The notes below the pieces were generated by a model. The model ran no database searches, had not been told where the DNA came from, and saw only the letters and a list, made by a program, of their open reading frames with translations. Positions 62,580 to 64,000 of a stretch of DNA of 64,000 bases are shown here, one piece after another. A program made the position numbers and the translations under genes. Source of the DNA: Maniola hyperantus. Its lineage: Eukaryota > Arthropoda > Insecta > Lepidoptera > Nymphalidae. The stretch covers positions 5,260,423 through 5,324,422 of the forward strand of contig NC_048563.1 in assembly GCF_902806685.2 (NCBI RefSeq), written 5' to 3'. Numbering within the stretch: the stretch's first letter is position 1; every line of letters begins with the position of its first letter.

Positions 62580-63113
62580 ACAAAACATGTTTTTTATTTA
62601 TTTTTAAAATAAATAATTATTGACGTCACGCTATACGGAAAGCGATTAATGAAGTCACAAGGCGATAATTGACGTCTTAAAAAATTCTGGGTCCAACTCC
62701 TTAGTCCTGATGCTGCAGGGTTACTGCCCGCCTAAGTTATCGAGATTCAGGAAGAGTTCATAGTCAATTATTATTGTAGGTACCAAGCAACGGCTTCAAG
62801 CTTGGACTCCAAGTCCCAACTCCTCAACCCTGATGATGTAGGGTACAGCACTCCTAAACTTTAATGATTCAGAAACTGCAGATGATGCAATATTATTCTA
62901 GGTACCAAACATATCATTGAACTTTGGATCCTAACTCCTCAATCCTGATGCTGCAAAGTATCTACTGAACTCCTAAGCCTTGAAGGATTTGAGAATTTCT
63001 GATAGTGAATTTATATTTTAGGTATCAAGCAACGGCTTCAAGATTGCATTCCAAGTCCGAACTGCTCAAACCTGATGATGCGGGGTACAGCACTCCTAAA
63101 TCATAGAGCTTCA

Positions 63114-63167
63114 GGAACTGTTCCTTGTGAAATAATATTTTAAAATTATTTCACAAGGAACAGTTCC
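63114..63167. repeat. perfect palindrome, 23-base arms
   Basis: GGAACTGTTCCTTGTGAAAT and its exact inverse ATTTCACAAGGAACAGTTCC end the arms; the loop is 8 bases (ATTTTAAA). The left arm belongs to the tandem repeat; the right arm is an inverted copy just before the SINE. Confidence 0.85.
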
Positions 63168-63171
63168 TCCT

Positions 63172-63352
63172 TAAGCCTCAATAGCTCAACCGGTATAGGA
63201 GTGGACTGAAAACCGAAAGGTCGACGGTTCAAACCCCGCCCGTTGCACTATTGTCGTACCGCCTCCTAGCACAAGCCTGACGCTTAATTGGAGAGGAAAG
63301 GAGAATATTAGTCATTTAACATGGCTAATATTCTTTTTTTTTTTTTTTTTTT
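63172..63352 (+). repeat. SINE-B, full length
   Basis: AAGCCTCAATAGCTCAACCG head, GGTTCAAACCCC, body, then an 18-base T run. Confidence 0.88.
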
Positions 63353-63612
63353 AAATGCCGAGCATAGACTTGATTTTTATTGAATTCCAAGTCTCAACTC
63401 TTTAATCCTGATGCTGCAAGGTATTGAACTCCTAAGCCGTGTGGATTTGGAAAGTTTTGCTGGTGAATTGATATTTAGGTACCAAGCAGTACTTAAACTA
63501 AAAAGCTTAAAATGAAATATGAATATTTAAAAAACCGACTTCCAAAAACACTACCTACAAAGTAAAAAATAGCTTTTGTTTCTACTATTCGCACTTGGCC
63601 GTTTTTTTTATC

Positions 63613-63687
63613 TAGGAAAATCGAAGAGTTCCCACGGGATTTTTAAAAACCTAAATCCAGGTGGACGAAGTCGCGGGCATCATCTAG
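63613..63687 (+). repeat. H-2 3' fragment
   Basis: GAGTTCCCACGGGATTTTTA to GGACGAAGTCGCGGGCATCA and TCTAGT. Confidence 0.75.
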
Positions 63688-63900
63688 TCTAAATATATAA
63701 AAGGAAAAGGTGACTGACTGACTGACTGATCTATCAACGCACAGCTCAAACTACTTGACGGGTTGGGCTGAAATTTGGCATGCAGATAGCTATTATGACG
63801 TAGGCATCCGCTAAGAAGGGATTTTTGAAAATTCAACCCCTAAGGGGGTGAAATAGGGGTCGAAATTTGTGTAGTTCACGCGGACGAAGTCGCCAGCATA
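63688..63900 (+). repeat. H-1 Helitron-like copy abutting H-2
   Basis: From CTAAATATATAAAAGGAAAA, TGAC tract, to GGACGAAGTCGCCAGCATAA. The final CTAGT is lost. Confidence 0.8.
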
Positions 63901-63969
63901 AATAAGCAAGTTGTAAAATAAAATAAATATAATGGTCCACACATTCTAATCGCACAGTAATTAAAACAG

Positions 63970-64000
63970 GAAACAAAAAACCGGCCTTGACTCGTGTGTT
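63970..64000 (+). repeat. possible F1 start at the window edge
   Basis: AAAAAACCGGCC followed by TTGACTCGTGTG; too short to be sure. Confidence 0.35.

Larger units (their letters stand above)
62690..63440. repeat. degenerate tandem repeat, ~113-127 base units
   Basis: CCAACTCCT..TCCTGATGCTGCAGG-type segments recur at about 62693, 62816, 62929, 63056 and 63393, each with TAGGTACCAAGCAACGGCTT-type sequence between. The last interval is lengthened by a palindrome and a SINE-B. Confidence 0.7.

Overview
The window looks like nuclear DNA from a moth or butterfly (Lepidoptera). The evidence is an ecdysteroid-pathway cytochrome P450 of the CYP307A (spook) family, a Pao/BEL retrotransposon, insect-type sugar transporters with short exons, and a very dense load of interspersed repeats of the kind seen in lepidopteran genomes: tRNA-headed SINEs, Helitron-like elements with a terminal hairpin and CTAG end, and RTE-like LINE tails. 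I cannot name the species. Most of the sequence is repeat; only three host genes are recognisable.

Left part (1-15853). The spook gene lies on the + strand as two coding exons (5557-5935 and 13603-14843) that join in phase to a 539-residue P450. A TATA box and arthropod-type initiator lie about 85 bases upstream of the ATG. The 7.67 kb intron is packed with SINEs, Helitron-like elements, a MITE and a LINE tail. About 1 kb downstream of the stop sits an apparently intact BEL/Pao LTR retrotransposon (15854-23163) with two LTRs that read identical and one 1,780-codon gag-pol frame, so it inserted recently.

Middle part (24300-50400). Two paralogous sugar transporters of the major facilitator superfamily lie on the - strand. 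Gene A is complete (exons at 33646-33632, 32462-32327, 31711-31538 and 28558-27465; 472 residues). Gene B has the equivalents of exons 2, 3 and 4 (50382-50247, 45202-45029, 44404-43311), and I found no first exon. Between and inside them are nested transposons, a broken LINE reverse transcriptase (43130-40930, - strand), a 2.5 kb element with terminal inverted repeats (37977-40449) and several MITEs.

Right part (50400-64000). No host gene was recognised. It holds a GGCGCC-rich 547-base fold-back element, nested inverted-repeat elements, a 515-base GC-rich retroposed insert with a 13-base target duplication, a satellite of about 30 units of 156 bases (57252-61909) with an internal variant unit, and a degenerate tandem repeat near 62.7-63.4 kb.

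Repeat family names used below are mine. F1 = family opening CCGGCCAAGTGCGAGTC and closing GGTACGGAACCCT; F1b and F1c are relatives. F2 = family containing AACCGACTTCAAAAAAGGAG. F3 = dispersed repeat containing GTGACGTCAC and TTTTGACGTTTGA. H-1 to H-4 = Helitron-like families whose 3' ends carry a GCGGACGAAGTCGC-type hairpin followed by CTAGT. SINE-A to SINE-D = tRNA-headed SINEs with visible A and B boxes.
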